From: Actinoplanes teichomyceticus ATCC 31121
GTDB lineage: Bacteria > Actinomycetota > Actinomycetes > Mycobacteriales > Micromonosporaceae
DNA length: 64,000 nucleotides
Reading direction: 5' to 3'
Assembly (NCBI RefSeq): GCF_003711105.1
Contig: NZ_CP023865.1
Coordinates: 4,117,001 to 4,181,000, forward strand
In this document: positions 30,095 through 38,327 of the stretch, one piece after another
Layout of the letters: each line of letters starts with the position of its first letter
How positions within the stretch are numbered: position 1 is the first letter of the stretch
Notes under the pieces: generated by a model
Databases searched by the model: none
What the model was told of the DNA's origin: nothing
What the model saw: the letters and a program-made list of their open reading frames with translations, nothing else
Translations under genes and position numbers: made by a program

Positions 30095-30519
30095 CGGTGC
30101 CGCCCGCGAGCGGCCCGGCGGCCGGCGGGCCTCGGACCGAGTGGCCGTACCGGGCCCCGCGACCCGGCGGCCGGTGAGGCCGGCGGGCTTCGGAGCGAGT
30201 GGCCGTGCCGGGCTGTCCGGCGACCCGGCGACCCGGCGGCCCGGCGGCCCGGCGGCCCGGCGGCCCGGCGGCCCGGCGGCCCGGCGGCCGGGCCGGTCCG
30301 GCACCGCGATCCGGCCCGGCGCCACATGCGACGGACCGGCCCCGGCGGCCGTCGACGGCCACGGAATGCGAATGTGGAAATACCGCTCGGGAAACGCAGC
30401 GCCGCACGTGCCCACGCGGGGTGAGATGTCCGGGCGGCGCCTCGTCGCGGGAAAAGAATCGACGCCGCCGGAAAACGGGCGCTTGCTTTCCGTCGGGCAC
30501 GACGGTTTAGGCTGAACGC
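30095..30519. other. Repeat-rich intergenic region ending in a leaderless promoter
   Basis: 425 nt without a gene: a 33-nt direct repeat and a run of 9-mers (30122-30293), then ordinary sequence, then a promoter. TTGCTT (30483-30488) and TAGGCT (30508-30513) sit 6 nt before the ATG at 30520. Confidence 0.65.
30122..30293. repeat. Direct repeat and CCCGGCGGC 9-mer tandem array
   Basis: A 33-34 nt unit starting CCGGCGGGCCTCGGA occurs at 30122-30155 and, with four differences, at 30180-30212. It is followed from about 30222 to 30293 by seven to eight CCCGGCGGC units (first ones CCCGGCGAC). Simple expansion, no coding sense. Confidence 0.85.
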
Positions 30520-30861
30520 ATGTCCGCCAGCGTCGCCTCCGTCGTTCACCTGGCCCGGCCGCACCGGCCGGTCGTCGTGGCCGGCACTCTCGCCGAATTG
30601 CGCGGGCCGACGTGCGGGCTGGTCGAGTTGCCGTTGCGGTTGTGGTGGCATCCGCAGCGCGCGTTCGATCTGGGGCAGCGCACCATGCTCCTGTGGATGT
30701 ATGAGAATGTGCTGCGGGAATCGATCCGGGTCGACGAGTTGCGCGCCTATCTGGACGGCGCGACGCTGGTGCGGGTGTGGCCGGAGCTGAATCTGCCGCG
30801 CGGCGTGCGAGCGGCCTGGGAGGCCCGGCACCCACGGCTGCGGGCCCGTCTCGCCGCCTGA
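30520..30861 (+). CDS. Small partner protein of an AbiEii-like nucleotidyltransferase
   Basis: 113 residues. ATG at 30520 lies exactly 6 nt after TAGGCT, so leaderless. MSASVASVVHLARPHRPVVV leads to a compact alpha/beta domain (LAELRGPTCGLVELPLRLWW) and a helical tail (VRAAWEARHPRLRARLAA). No membrane span or classical HTH. Its stop overlaps the next start by one base (TGATG), so the two are made together. By arrangement it could be an antitoxin or regulator of the nucleotidyltransferase; I recognise no family. Confidence 0.75.
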   Translation: MSASVASVVHLARPHRPVVVAGTLAELRGPTCGLVELPLRLWWHPQRAFDLGQRTMLLWMYENVLRESIRVDELRAYLDGATLVRVWPELNLPRGVRAAWEARHPRLRARLAA

Positions 30862-31502
30862 TGGGTGTCGACGACTTCTACCGCGAGGTGGCCCGGATCG
30901 CGCTGGGCGTCGCCGACAAGCACCGGTTCGTGCTCGGCGGCGGGGTGGCGTGGCTGGTCAACGGCCTGGTGGCCCGGCCCACCGAGGACATCGACCTGTT
31001 CACCGACACCGAGGGCGCGGTGGTGGCCGCGGCCGGCGAGGTCACCGCGGCGCTGACCGCCGCCGGCTACCGGGTGGTCCGCGAGGAGGGCGACGAGCTG
31101 TTCGCCGGGATGGACGCGGACATCCAGGAGTTCCTGGTGGCCGGCGAGCACCGGGCGCTGCGGCTGACGCTGTGCCGGCTGGACCGGCACCGGGCTCCGG
31201 TGGTGATGGACCTGGGTCCGGTGATGCACCTCGACGACCTGGTCGCGACGAAGGTCGCGGCCCTGGTCAACCGGCGCGAGGTGCGCGACTACATCGACGT
31301 GGCGGCGGCGCTGCAGCGGTATCCGCTGCAGCGGGTGCTGGAGCTGGCGCACGCCGCGGACCCGGCCCTGGACCCGGCGGACATCGCGGAGGCCGGACGC
31401 TACCTGGACCGCCTCGACGACATCCGGTTCACCCGGTACGGCCTGGACGCCCCGCGGATCGCCGAGCTGCGGCAGCGGCTGGCCGGCTGGCCCCGGCACT
31501 GA
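30861..31502 (+). CDS. AbiEii/AbiGii-like nucleotidyltransferase
   Basis: 213 residues. NTase core: FVLGGGVAWLVNGLVARPTEDIDLF (spanning about 22-47) gives the GG motif and the paired Asp of DID, followed by LDDLVATKVAALVNRREVRDYIDVA, the typical AbiEii helical segment with the third acid region. Such proteins are toxins of type IV abortive-infection systems or stand-alone NTases that modify tRNA. Translationally coupled to the 113-residue protein upstream. Confidence 0.85.
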   Translation: MGVDDFYREVARIALGVADKHRFVLGGGVAWLVNGLVARPTEDIDLFTDTEGAVVAAAGEVTAALTAAGYRVVREEGDELFAGMDADIQEFLVAGEHRALRLTLCRLDRHRAPVVMDLGPVMHLDDLVATKVAALVNRREVRDYIDVAAALQRYPLQRVLELAHAADPALDPADIAEAGRYLDRLDDIRFTRYGLDAPRIAELRQRLAGWPRH

Positions 31503-31573
31503 CCCAACCGGGCGACGGCTTCCGGGCGGTGCGGCAAGCCGCGCGCCGGGGTCCGGGCGGCGCTGCGGGGCGT

Positions 31574-32077
31574 TCATTGCCGGCCCGGCTCGGCGGCCTG
31601 CACCAGGGTGGCCAGCAGCCGGCGCAGAGCCGGTTCGAGCGCCGCGCGATCGGCCGCCGGCAGCGTGGCGAGCCAGGACGCCTCCAGTGAGCTGACCGTC
31701 TCCAGGGCGGGGTGGACGGCGGCGCGGCCCTTCGCGGTCACCTCGATGACCGCGCTGCGCCCGTCGTGCCCGTGCGGGCGCCGCCGCGCCAGCCCGGCCG
31801 CCTCGACCTGGCGCAGCCGTTTGGTGACCGCGGCCCGGGTGATGCGCAGGGCGTCGGCGATCCGCGCCGGGGACACCGCCGCGCCGCTGCGCACCAGCAG
31901 GGACAGCACCTCGAAGCCGGCGCGGTCGATACCGTGCCCGGCCAGCGCGGCGTCGGTGAGCGTGTCGGTGAGCCGGGCGATGCGCAGGACCCGTTGGAAG
32001 ACCCCGGCCGGCCCGACGTCGAGACCGGGCCGTGAGTGGCGCCACTGCGCTTGGAGTTCGTCCACCTCGTCGGTCAT
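31574..32077 (-). CDS. MarR-family transcriptional regulator
   Basis: 167 residues; ATG at 32077 with CGGAGC upstream. Winged helix about 55-125: VSPARIADALRITRAAVTKR (recognition helix) and the wing LARRRPHGHDGRSAVIEVT with the conserved DGRS. It faces the FUSC-type exporter across a 40-bp gap that contains an AACTG-N6-CAGTT operator, so it very likely represses the exporter gene and itself until a phenolic or similar ligand binds. Confidence 0.92.
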   Translation of the reverse strand: MTDEVDELQAQWRHSRPGLDVGPAGVFQRVLRIARLTDTLTDAALAGHGIDRAGFEVLSLLVRSGAAVSPARIADALRITRAAVTKRLRQVEAAGLARRRPHGHDGRSAVIEVTAKGRAAVHPALETVSSLEASWLATLPAADRAALEPALRRLLATLVQAAEPGRQ

Positions 32078-32092
32078 GCTCCGATGATAGTT

Positions 32093-32108
32093 AACTGGTA
32101 AATCAGTT
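32093..32108. promoter_or_regulatory. MarR operator AACTGGTAAATCAGTT
   Basis: Imperfect palindrome AACTG-GTAAAT-CAGTT in the 40-bp space between the divergent marR and FUSC genes, the AT-richest point around. Position and symmetry fit the MarR regulator beside it. Confidence 0.7.
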
Positions 32109-32117
32109 GGGCGAGGG

Positions 32118-33146
32118 ATGACGACCACTACACTGCGCCGCTTCTGGCACGTGGCGCCGCACGCCGGAGCGCACCTGCCGGCTCTTCGGATGGGGATCTC
32201 GGCGGCCGGGCCGCTGGTCGTGCTGGCGCTGGCCGGCCGGCCGGGGTGGGGCGCGTGGGCGCTGTTCGGCACGCTCACCGCGGCGTACGGCCGCTCCGCC
32301 CCGCCCCCGCGCCGGCTGCGTATGCAGGCCGTGGTGGGGCTGCTGCTGGTGGCGATGGTGGTCACGGCGACCGCGCTGGCCGCCGCCGGGACGCCCGGTA
32401 GCGTGCTCGTGCTGTGCACCGCGCTGGTGGCCGCCGCCGGCACGGTGGTCGCCGACCGCAGCCGCTGGAGCCCGCCGGGCAGCCTGTTCCCGGTGTTCAC
32501 GTTCAGCGCCTGCGGCGCGTTGCCGGCCACCGCGGCCGACGTCCCGCGGGCCGCGGCGCTGTCCGCGGCCGGCCTGGCGTGGGCGCTGCTGGTCACCGCG
32601 GCCGGCGACCGGCTGCGGCCGACCCCGTCGTACGCCGCCGCGCCGGCGCGCCCCAGCGCCCGGCTGACCGCCGTGCACGCCGTGGTCTGTCTCGTGGCGG
32701 CGGGCGTCGCGGGCGCCGTGGCGCTGGCCGCCGGCTGGCAGCACCCCGGCTGGGCGATGGTCGCCGCCGTGGTGCCGGTGGTCGGTCCGAGCACCGGCGG
32801 GCAGCTGCTGCGGGCCGGGCACCGCCTGGCCGGCACGCTGTGCGGGGTGCTGGTCGCCGGGGCGCTGTTCTGGCACGCCCCCGGCCCGCTGGCCGGCGCG
32901 CTGCTGCTCGGGGCGCTGCTGTTCGGGGCCGAGCTGCTGATCGCGCGCAACTACGCGCTGGCGCTGCTGTGCGTCACGCCGGTGACCATCGGGATGGCCC
33001 GGCCGGGCCGCCCGGGCGAGCTGCTCGCGCTGATGGCGGACCGGGCCGCGGAGACCGCCCTCGGCGTCGCGGTGGTCGCGGTCCTCGTGCTGGCCACCCA
33101 CCGGTTGCGGGTCAGCGCCGCAACTCCGGCGCCGTCCGGGCGATGA
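32118..33146 (+). CDS. FUSC-family membrane transporter (aromatic acid exporter-like)
   Basis: 342 residues; ATG 32118 with GAGGG immediately before. Two sets of hydrophobic helices (about 24-165 and 190-330) of the FUSC/AaeB half type: GPLVVLALAGRPGWGAWALF, TAAYGRSAPPPRRLRMQAVV, then WAMVAAVVPVVGPSTGGQLL, RAGHRLAGTLCGVLVA. Both halves carry the short G-x-R-x-x-G loop of the family. Probably exports a hydrophobic acid or drug; substrate unknown. It ends overlapping the convergent MFS gene by 35 nt. Controlled by the divergent MarR. Confidence 0.88.
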   Translation: MTTTTLRRFWHVAPHAGAHLPALRMGISAAGPLVVLALAGRPGWGAWALFGTLTAAYGRSAPPPRRLRMQAVVGLLLVAMVVTATALAAAGTPGSVLVLCTALVAAAGTVVADRSRWSPPGSLFPVFTFSACGALPATAADVPRAAALSAAGLAWALLVTAAGDRLRPTPSYAAAPARPSARLTAVHAVVCLVAAGVAGAVALAAGWQHPGWAMVAAVVPVVGPSTGGQLLRAGHRLAGTLCGVLVAGALFWHAPGPLAGALLLGALLFGAELLIARNYALALLCVTPVTIGMARPGRPGELLALMADRAAETALGVAVVAVLVLATHRLRVSAATPAPSGR

Positions 33147-34320
33147 CGGCGACCGCCACGACGCACAGCACACCGCCGCTGAGCAGGGCCACCGGCCCGG
33201 ACGTCGCGCCGGCGACCAGCCCGGCGCGCAGGTTGCCGAGGTCCGGGCCGGCCTGCCCGACGATCTGCTCGGCGGCCGCCACCCGCCCGAGCAGCCGCGG
33301 GGGTGTGTGCAGCTGGACCACGGTGGCCCGGGAGATCACCGCGACCGTGTCGGCGGCCCCGGCCAGCACCAGGCAGGCCAGCCCCAGCCACGGATCGGCG
33401 ACCACGCCGAACAGCGCGAGCGCCACGCCCCACACGGTCGCGCCGCCGACCATCACCAGGCCCGGCCGCGACAGCCGGGTGAACGTCCCGGACAGCAGCG
33501 ACGCGCCCACCCCACCGGCCGCTATCGCGGTCAGGAACAGCCCGAGGGTGCGCGGGTCGTCATCGAACCGGGCGGCGTTGACCAGCGGGAACAGGCTGAT
33601 CGGCATGGCCAGGACGGTGGCCGCCAGGTCGGTGAGCAGCGCGCCGCGCACCGCCCGCTGCCCGGCCAGGAACCGCAGCCCCCGCGCCACCGCCCGCAGC
33701 GCCGGCTCGTCCCGGCGCCCGGCCGGCGGCACCCGGGGCAGCCCGGCCGCGCCCCACAGGGCCAGCCCGAACGTCAGCGCGTCGGCCAGATAGCAGCCGC
33801 CCACCCCGAACCGGCCGAGCACCAGGCCGCCGAGCGCCGGCCCGATCAGCATCGACGCCTGGAACGAGATGTGGTTGAGCGCCAGGCCGGCCGGCAGCTC
33901 GGCGGGGCCCAGCAGGTGCGGGAGCAGGGCCCGGGAGGCCGGGCCGCCGCAGGCGACCAGGCCGGACTGCACGACGACGACCAGCAGCACCCCGGCGACC
34001 GGCAGCGGCCGCAGGAAGCCCTGCACCGCCAGCAGCGCCGAGCACACCGCCAGCCCGGCCGTGGTGAGCAGGTAGAGCCGGCGCCGGTCGACCCGGTCGG
34101 CGAGAGCCCCGGCGAACAGACCGAACGCCACGAGCGGCAGCGCCTGGGCCAGGCCGACGGCGCCGGTCCAGATGGTGCTGTGGGTCTGCTGCCAGACCTG
34201 GTACATCACCGCGACCAGCGTCATCTGACTGCCGAAGCCGGAGCAGACCCGGCCGAGCCACAGCCGCCGGAACGCCGGACAACGGCGCAGCGGCCCCAGG
34301 TCGATCAGCGCGCCGGTCAC
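33112..34320 (-). CDS. Major facilitator superfamily exporter (MFS_3/enterobactin-exporter-like)
   Basis: 402 residues; GTG at 34320 overlaps the stop of the MarR gene by 4 nt (GTGA). Twelve predicted spans. Family features: opening RCPAFRRLWLGRVCSGFGSQ, the loop 2-3 signature GALADRVDRRRL, and LLPHLLGPAELPAGLALNH, typical of the MFS_3 group exporting siderophores or drugs. Co-transcribed with the MarR regulator that should respond to its substrate. The stop codon lies within the 3' end of the convergent FUSC gene. Confidence 0.9.
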   Translation of the reverse strand: MTGALIDLGPLRRCPAFRRLWLGRVCSGFGSQMTLVAVMYQVWQQTHSTIWTGAVGLAQALPLVAFGLFAGALADRVDRRRLYLLTTAGLAVCSALLAVQGFLRPLPVAGVLLVVVVQSGLVACGGPASRALLPHLLGPAELPAGLALNHISFQASMLIGPALGGLVLGRFGVGGCYLADALTFGLALWGAAGLPRVPPAGRRDEPALRAVARGLRFLAGQRAVRGALLTDLAATVLAMPISLFPLVNAARFDDDPRTLGLFLTAIAAGGVGASLLSGTFTRLSRPGLVMVGGATVWGVALALFGVVADPWLGLACLVLAGAADTVAVISRATVVQLHTPPRLLGRVAAAEQIVGQAGPDLGNLRAGLVAGATSGPVALLSGGVLCVVAVAVIARTAPELRR

Positions 34321-34808
34321 TCCCACGCCGGGTCCCGGGCGAGCTTGGCGACGATGCGGTCGCGGAAGCTCTTGCGGCGCAGCGCGGCCTCGATGTCGCG
34401 CACCACCCGGGTCATCGGGTAGGGCAGCTCCGCGTCGATCTCGGCGACCGCGGCCTCGGTGGCCCGCCACTCGGCGGCCAGGCGGCCGGCGATCCGCTCC
34501 GCCTTGCCGGTGAGGGCGACCGTTTTGGTACGTGCGTCGGGTCCCGCCTCGGTGCGCACCCAGCCGGCCGCCCGCATCGCCGACACCTTCTGGCTGAGCG
34601 CGGAGTGGGTACGGCCCACCGCGGCGGCCAGCTCGCTGATCGTCATCGGTCCGTGCCGGTGCAGTTTGATGAGCTCCTTCACCCATACGGGGCGTAGCCC
34701 CGGGATGTCCGCCTCGGCGTAGACGCGGGCGATGTCGGCGTCCATCGCCGCCTGCAGGTCCCACAGGGAGCGCCAGACGGCGTGTTCGGTCGGGTCGGTG
34801 TCGGTCAC
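34317..34808 (-). CDS. MarR-family transcriptional regulator paired with the MFS exporter
   Basis: 163 residues from GTG 34808, chosen because TACAGT lies exactly 6 nt upstream (leaderless); a frame extending to 34850 would only translate the operator. Winged helix about 45-110: GPMTISELAAAVGRTHSALS (recognition helix), KVSAMRAAGWVRTEAGPDAR. Opens TEHAVWRSLWDLQAAMDADI. The 18-bp palindrome at 34823-34840 covers its promoter, so autorepression and control of the MFS gene are expected. Confidence 0.9.
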   Translation of the reverse strand: MTDTDPTEHAVWRSLWDLQAAMDADIARVYAEADIPGLRPVWVKELIKLHRHGPMTISELAAAVGRTHSALSQKVSAMRAAGWVRTEAGPDARTKTVALTGKAERIAGRLAAEWRATEAAVAEIDAELPYPMTRVVRDIEAALRRKSFRDRIVAKLARDPAWE

Positions 34809-34822
34809 CGGACCACTGTAAC

Positions 34823-34840
34823 AGCACTTATATAAGTGCT
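34823..34840. promoter_or_regulatory. Perfect 18-bp palindrome AGCACTTATATAAGTGCT
   Basis: Perfect two-fold symmetry, with AAGTGCT arms around TATA, ending 15 nt upstream of the MarR start and overlapping its -10/-35 spacer. Unusually AT-rich for this genome. Almost certainly the operator of the adjacent MarR regulator. Confidence 0.85.
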
Positions 34841-34941
34841 TGTACTTCACCCGGGCCGGCCGTTACGCCGAGGTTGCGCGGCCTCACCGGGAGCGACATT
34901 TGACATCTACATCCGAGTAGAAGAATGATGCGGGGATAGAC

Positions 34942-34960
34942 TTAGGTTTGGCTAACCTTT
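34942..34960. promoter_or_regulatory. IdeR/DtxR-type iron box in front of efeUOB
   Basis: TTAGGTTTGGCTAACCTTT agrees with the iron-box consensus TTAGGTTAGGCTAACCTAA at 16 of 19 positions. It lies 9 nt before the efeU start, downstream of a TTGACA (34900-34905) and AATGAT (34924-34929) promoter, so an Fe2+-loaded IdeR/DmdR protein would block transcription when iron is plentiful. Confidence 0.9.
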
Positions 34961-34968
34961 GGAGCTCC

Positions 34969-35808
34969 ATGACCGCCATCTACCTCATCGGCCTGCGTGA
35001 AGGCCTGGAGATCACCCTCGTGGTCTCGATCCTCGTGGCCTTCCTGGTCAAGAGCGACCGCAGGCCGCTGTTGCGCCTGGTCTGGGCCGGGGTGGCGCTG
35101 GCCGCGGTGATCTCGGTCGGCTTCGCGGTGCTGCTGCGGGTGGGCGTCGCCACGCTCAGCTCCACGCACCAGGAGCTGTTCGAGGCGATCGCGTCGTTCG
35201 TGGCGGTCGCCTTCGTCACCTGGATGATCTTCTGGATGCGCCGGATGGCCCGCCACATGGGCCGTGAACTGCGCGGCAAGATGGAGGGCGCGATCCAGGT
35301 GGGACCGGCGGCGGTGGCCGGGGTGGCGTTCCTGGCGGTGATCCGGGAGGGCCTGGAAACCTCCGTCCTGTTCTACGCGGCCGCCCAGGGCGCCGCCGAC
35401 AGCGTCCGGCCGCTGATCGGCATCACCCTCGGCCTGCTCACCGCGGTGGTCCTGGGCTGGCTGCTGTACATCAGCGCCGTCCGGATCAACCTGTCCACGT
35501 TCTTCACCTGGACCGGCGCGCTGCTGGTGCTGGTCGCGGCCGGCATCTTCAAGTACGGCTTCCACGACCTGCAGGAGTCCAACGTCCTGGGTGGACTGAA
35601 CCACCACGCCTTCGACGTGACCTCGGCATTCCCGCCCAGCGCCTGGTACGCCGAGCTGCTGCGCGGCATGTTCAACTTCACGCCCGCGCCGAGCGTGATC
35701 GAGACGGTCGCCTGGCTCGCGTACGGCATCCCGGTTCTCGTTCTCTTCCTCTGGCCGGCCCGCACGCGCCAGCCGGCCGCCACCACCCCCGCCACCACCG
35801 CCTCCTAG
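34969..35808 (+). CDS. efeU: Ferrous-iron permease EfeU (FTR1 family)
   Basis: 279 residues; ATG at 34969 with TTGGAG seven bases upstream, which starts the protein at MTAIYLIGLREGLEITL rather than at the upstream TTG/ATG frame. Seven predicted spans; both REGLE iron-translocation motifs are intact (LREGLEITL near the N-terminus and IREGLETSV near residue 120). It carries oxidised or ferrous iron across the membrane with EfeO and EfeB. The efeO gene begins 7 nt after its stop. Confidence 0.96.
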   Translation: MTAIYLIGLREGLEITLVVSILVAFLVKSDRRPLLRLVWAGVALAAVISVGFAVLLRVGVATLSSTHQELFEAIASFVAVAFVTWMIFWMRRMARHMGRELRGKMEGAIQVGPAAVAGVAFLAVIREGLETSVLFYAAAQGAADSVRPLIGITLGLLTAVVLGWLLYISAVRINLSTFFTWTGALLVLVAAGIFKYGFHDLQESNVLGGLNHHAFDVTSAFPPSAWYAELLRGMFNFTPAPSVIETVAWLAYGIPVLVLFLWPARTRQPAATTPATTAS

Positions 35809-35815
35809 GAGAACG

Positions 35816-36940
35816 ATGCGCACTGCACACCTGCTCACCGCCGGCGCCGCCGCACTGCTGTTGACCGCGTGCGGCGACAAGGCCGGCGACGAGGCCGGCA
35901 GCGCCTCCGGCAAGATCGCCGTGGCCGCCACCGACACCGAGTGCAAGGTGGAGCGGACCAGCTCGAACGCGGGCACGGTCACGTTCAGCATCGCCAACAA
36001 GGGCAGCAAGATCAATGAGTTCTACGTGTACGCGCCCGGCGACCGGATCATGGCCGAGGTGGAGAACATCGCGCCCGGGCTGTCCCGTGAGCTGATCGTC
36101 GAGCTGCCCGCCGGGGCGTACGAGACCGCCTGCAAGCCCGGCATGGTCGGCAAGGGCATCCGGGGGGCGTTCCAGGTGTCCGGCTCGGCCGCGCCGCTGA
36201 CCGAGGACGCCAAGCTGGCCCAGGCCACCAAGGACTACCAGCGGTACGTGAAGAGCCAGACCACCGCGCTGATCGAGCAGACCACCGCATTCGTGACCGC
36301 GGTCAAGGGCGGCGACGCGGAGAAGGCCAAGTCGCTGTTCCCGATCGCGCGCACCTACTGGGAGCGGATCGAGCCGGTCGCGGAGAGCTTCGGCGACCTG
36401 GACCCGGCCATCGACGCCCGCGAGGGCGACCTCGAGGCCGGCCAGGAATGGACCGGCTTCCACAAGATCGAGAAGGACCTCTGGGTCACCAAGGACCTCA
36501 GCAAATCCGGTCCCACCGCGGACAAGCTGCTGACCGACGTCCAGACGATCGTGGACAAGGCCAACACCATCACCCTCTCCCCCGTGCAGCTGGCCAACGG
36601 CGCCAAGGGCCTGCTGGACGAGGTCGCCACCGGCAAGATCACCGGCGAGGAGGACCGCTACTCGCACACCGACCTGTGGGACTTCGCCGCCAACATCGAG
36701 GGCTCGCAGGGCGCCATCGCGGCGCTGCGCCCGGCGCTTGAGGAGCGGGACCCGGCGCTGGTGAAGACCCTCGACGACAACTTCGCCAAGGTGCAGGCGG
36801 CACTCGACAAGCACCGCGCCGGCGACGGCTGGAAGCTGCACAACCAGCTGACCCAGGCCGAGCTCAAGGAACTCAGCGACGCGATCAACGCCCTGGCCGA
36901 GCCGATCAGCAAGGTCGCGGCGATCGTCGCCGGCAAGTGA
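35816..36940 (+). CDS. efeO: EfeO lipoprotein with cupredoxin and M75 (imelysin) domains
   Basis: 374 residues; ATG 35816 with AGGAGA six bases upstream. Lipobox LLTAC places the lipidated Cys at residue 19. Cupredoxin domain about 32-125; M75 peptidase-like domain about 140-374 with the HKIEKDLW motif (HxxE) that binds metal in EfeO/EfeM proteins. Delivers iron to EfeU at the cell surface. Two strong hairpins separate it from efeB. Confidence 0.96.
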   Translation: MRTAHLLTAGAAALLLTACGDKAGDEAGSASGKIAVAATDTECKVERTSSNAGTVTFSIANKGSKINEFYVYAPGDRIMAEVENIAPGLSRELIVELPAGAYETACKPGMVGKGIRGAFQVSGSAAPLTEDAKLAQATKDYQRYVKSQTTALIEQTTAFVTAVKGGDAEKAKSLFPIARTYWERIEPVAESFGDLDPAIDAREGDLEAGQEWTGFHKIEKDLWVTKDLSKSGPTADKLLTDVQTIVDKANTITLSPVQLANGAKGLLDEVATGKITGEEDRYSHTDLWDFAANIEGSQGAIAALRPALEERDPALVKTLDDNFAKVQAALDKHRAGDGWKLHNQLTQAELKELSDAINALAEPISKVAAIVAGK

Positions 36941-36945
36941 CCCGG

Positions 36946-37007
36946 CGGCCCGGGGCGACGGCTCGCCCCGGGCCGCGCCACCGCGACCACGCCACGGCGT
37001 GGTCGCG
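36946..37007 (+). terminator. Two consecutive hairpins between efeO and efeB
   Basis: First stem: 36946-36958 with 36963-36975, 13 perfect pairs, 4-nt loop. Second: 36982-36993 with 36996-37007, 12 complementary bases (about 11 pairs with a 4-nt loop). Together they form a double hairpin 6 nt after the efeO stop and 32 nt before efeB. They could partly terminate transcription or protect the efeUO mRNA, lowering efeB expression relative to efeUO. Confidence 0.7.
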
Positions 37008-37038
37008 ACCGGAAAACCCACGAAGAAAGGCTTGGCAG

Positions 37039-38301
37039 ATGCAGCGGCGCAAGGTCCTCGGGCTGGCCGGCGCGGGAGCCGCGGGCGTGGCCGCCGCGGG
37101 CGCCGGGGCGCTGGCCCTGACCCGCCACGACCCGGAGCCGGTCGCCACGTCGGCCGACGCCGGCGGCGCGATCCCGTTCTACGGCCGGCGACAGGCCGGG
37201 ATCGTCACCCCGGCCCAGGACCGGTTGCACTTCTGCGCCTTCGACGTGATCACCGACGACCGGGCCGCGCTGGTCGAGATGCTGCAGGACTGGACGGCCG
37301 CCGCCGCGCGGATGACCGCCGGCCGGGACGCGGGCACGTTCGGCGCCGTCGGCGGCTCGCCGGAGGCCCCGCCGGACGACACCGGCGAGGCGCTCGGCCT
37401 GCCCGCCTCCGGACTCACCCTGACCATCGGCTTCGGGCCGACGCTGTTTCGCGACGCCCGCGGCAGGGACCGCTTCGGGATCGCCGCCCGGCGCCCCGCC
37501 GCCCTCGCCGACCTGCCGAAGTTCCCCCGCGACGCGCTGGAGCCGGCGATCAGCGGCGGCGACATCGGCGTGCAGGCCTGCGCCCACGACCCGCAGGTCG
37601 CGGTGCACGCGATCCGCAACCTGGCGCGGATCGGGATGGGCAAGGTCAGCGTCCGCTGGTCGCAGCTCGGCTTCGGCCGTACCTCGTCGACCTCCCGATC
37701 GCAGGCCACGCCGCGCAACCTCTTCGGGTTCAAGGACGGCACCCGCAACCTCAAGGCCGAGGACGCCGCGCTGCTCGACGAGCACCTGTGGGTGCAGCCC
37801 GGCGACGGGCCGGACTGGATGACGGGCGGGTCGTATCTGGTCACCCGTAAGATCCGGATGCTGATCGAGACCTGGGACCGGTCACCGCTGTCCGAACAGC
37901 AGACGATCATCGGGCGGGACAAGGGCGAGGGCGCCCCGCTGACCGGCGCGCGCGAGCACGACGAGCCGGACTTCGCCGCGCAGGACGGCGCGGGCCTGCC
38001 GGTCATCGCCGCCGACTCGCACCTGCGCCTGGCGCACCCGGACCAGAACGGCGGCGCCCGGATGCTGCGGCGCGGCTACAACTTCGTCGACGGCTCGGAC
38101 GGGCTGGGGCGCCTCAACGCCGGGTTGTTCTTCATGTCCTACCAGCGGGACCCGCACAAGCAGTTCGTCCCGGTGCAGAGCCGGCTGGCCAAGCAGGATG
38201 CGCTCAACGAGTACATCCGGCACGTGTCCAGCGGCCTGTTCGCCTGCCCGCCCGGCCTGCCCGCCGCCGACGACCACTGGGGCCGGGCGCTGTTCGCCTG
38301 A
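37039..38301 (+). CDS. efeB: EfeB, Tat-exported DyP-type haem peroxidase
   Basis: 420 residues; ATG 37039 (AAAGG ten bases before). Twin-Arg leader MQRRKVLGLAGAGAAG, so it is exported folded with haem. DyP landmarks: RNLFGFKDGTRNL (the GxxDG distal motif) near residue 230, the proximal-His region IAADSHLRLAHPDQ and RRGYNFVDGSD, and the terminal FMSYQRDPHKQFVPVQ. Oxidises ferrous iron (and reportedly acts on haem) in the EfeUOB system. The DNA encoding its last ten residues recurs in the downstream intergenic repeats. Confidence 0.96.
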   Translation: MQRRKVLGLAGAGAAGVAAAGAGALALTRHDPEPVATSADAGGAIPFYGRRQAGIVTPAQDRLHFCAFDVITDDRAALVEMLQDWTAAAARMTAGRDAGTFGAVGGSPEAPPDDTGEALGLPASGLTLTIGFGPTLFRDARGRDRFGIAARRPAALADLPKFPRDALEPAISGGDIGVQACAHDPQVAVHAIRNLARIGMGKVSVRWSQLGFGRTSSTSRSQATPRNLFGFKDGTRNLKAEDAALLDEHLWVQPGDGPDWMTGGSYLVTRKIRMLIETWDRSPLSEQQTIIGRDKGEGAPLTGAREHDEPDFAAQDGAGLPVIAADSHLRLAHPDQNGGARMLRRGYNFVDGSDGLGRLNAGLFFMSYQRDPHKQFVPVQSRLAKQDALNEYIRHVSSGLFACPPGLPAADDHWGRALFA

Positions 38302-38327
38302 GCCCGGTGCCGGCTGACGACCCCGCC

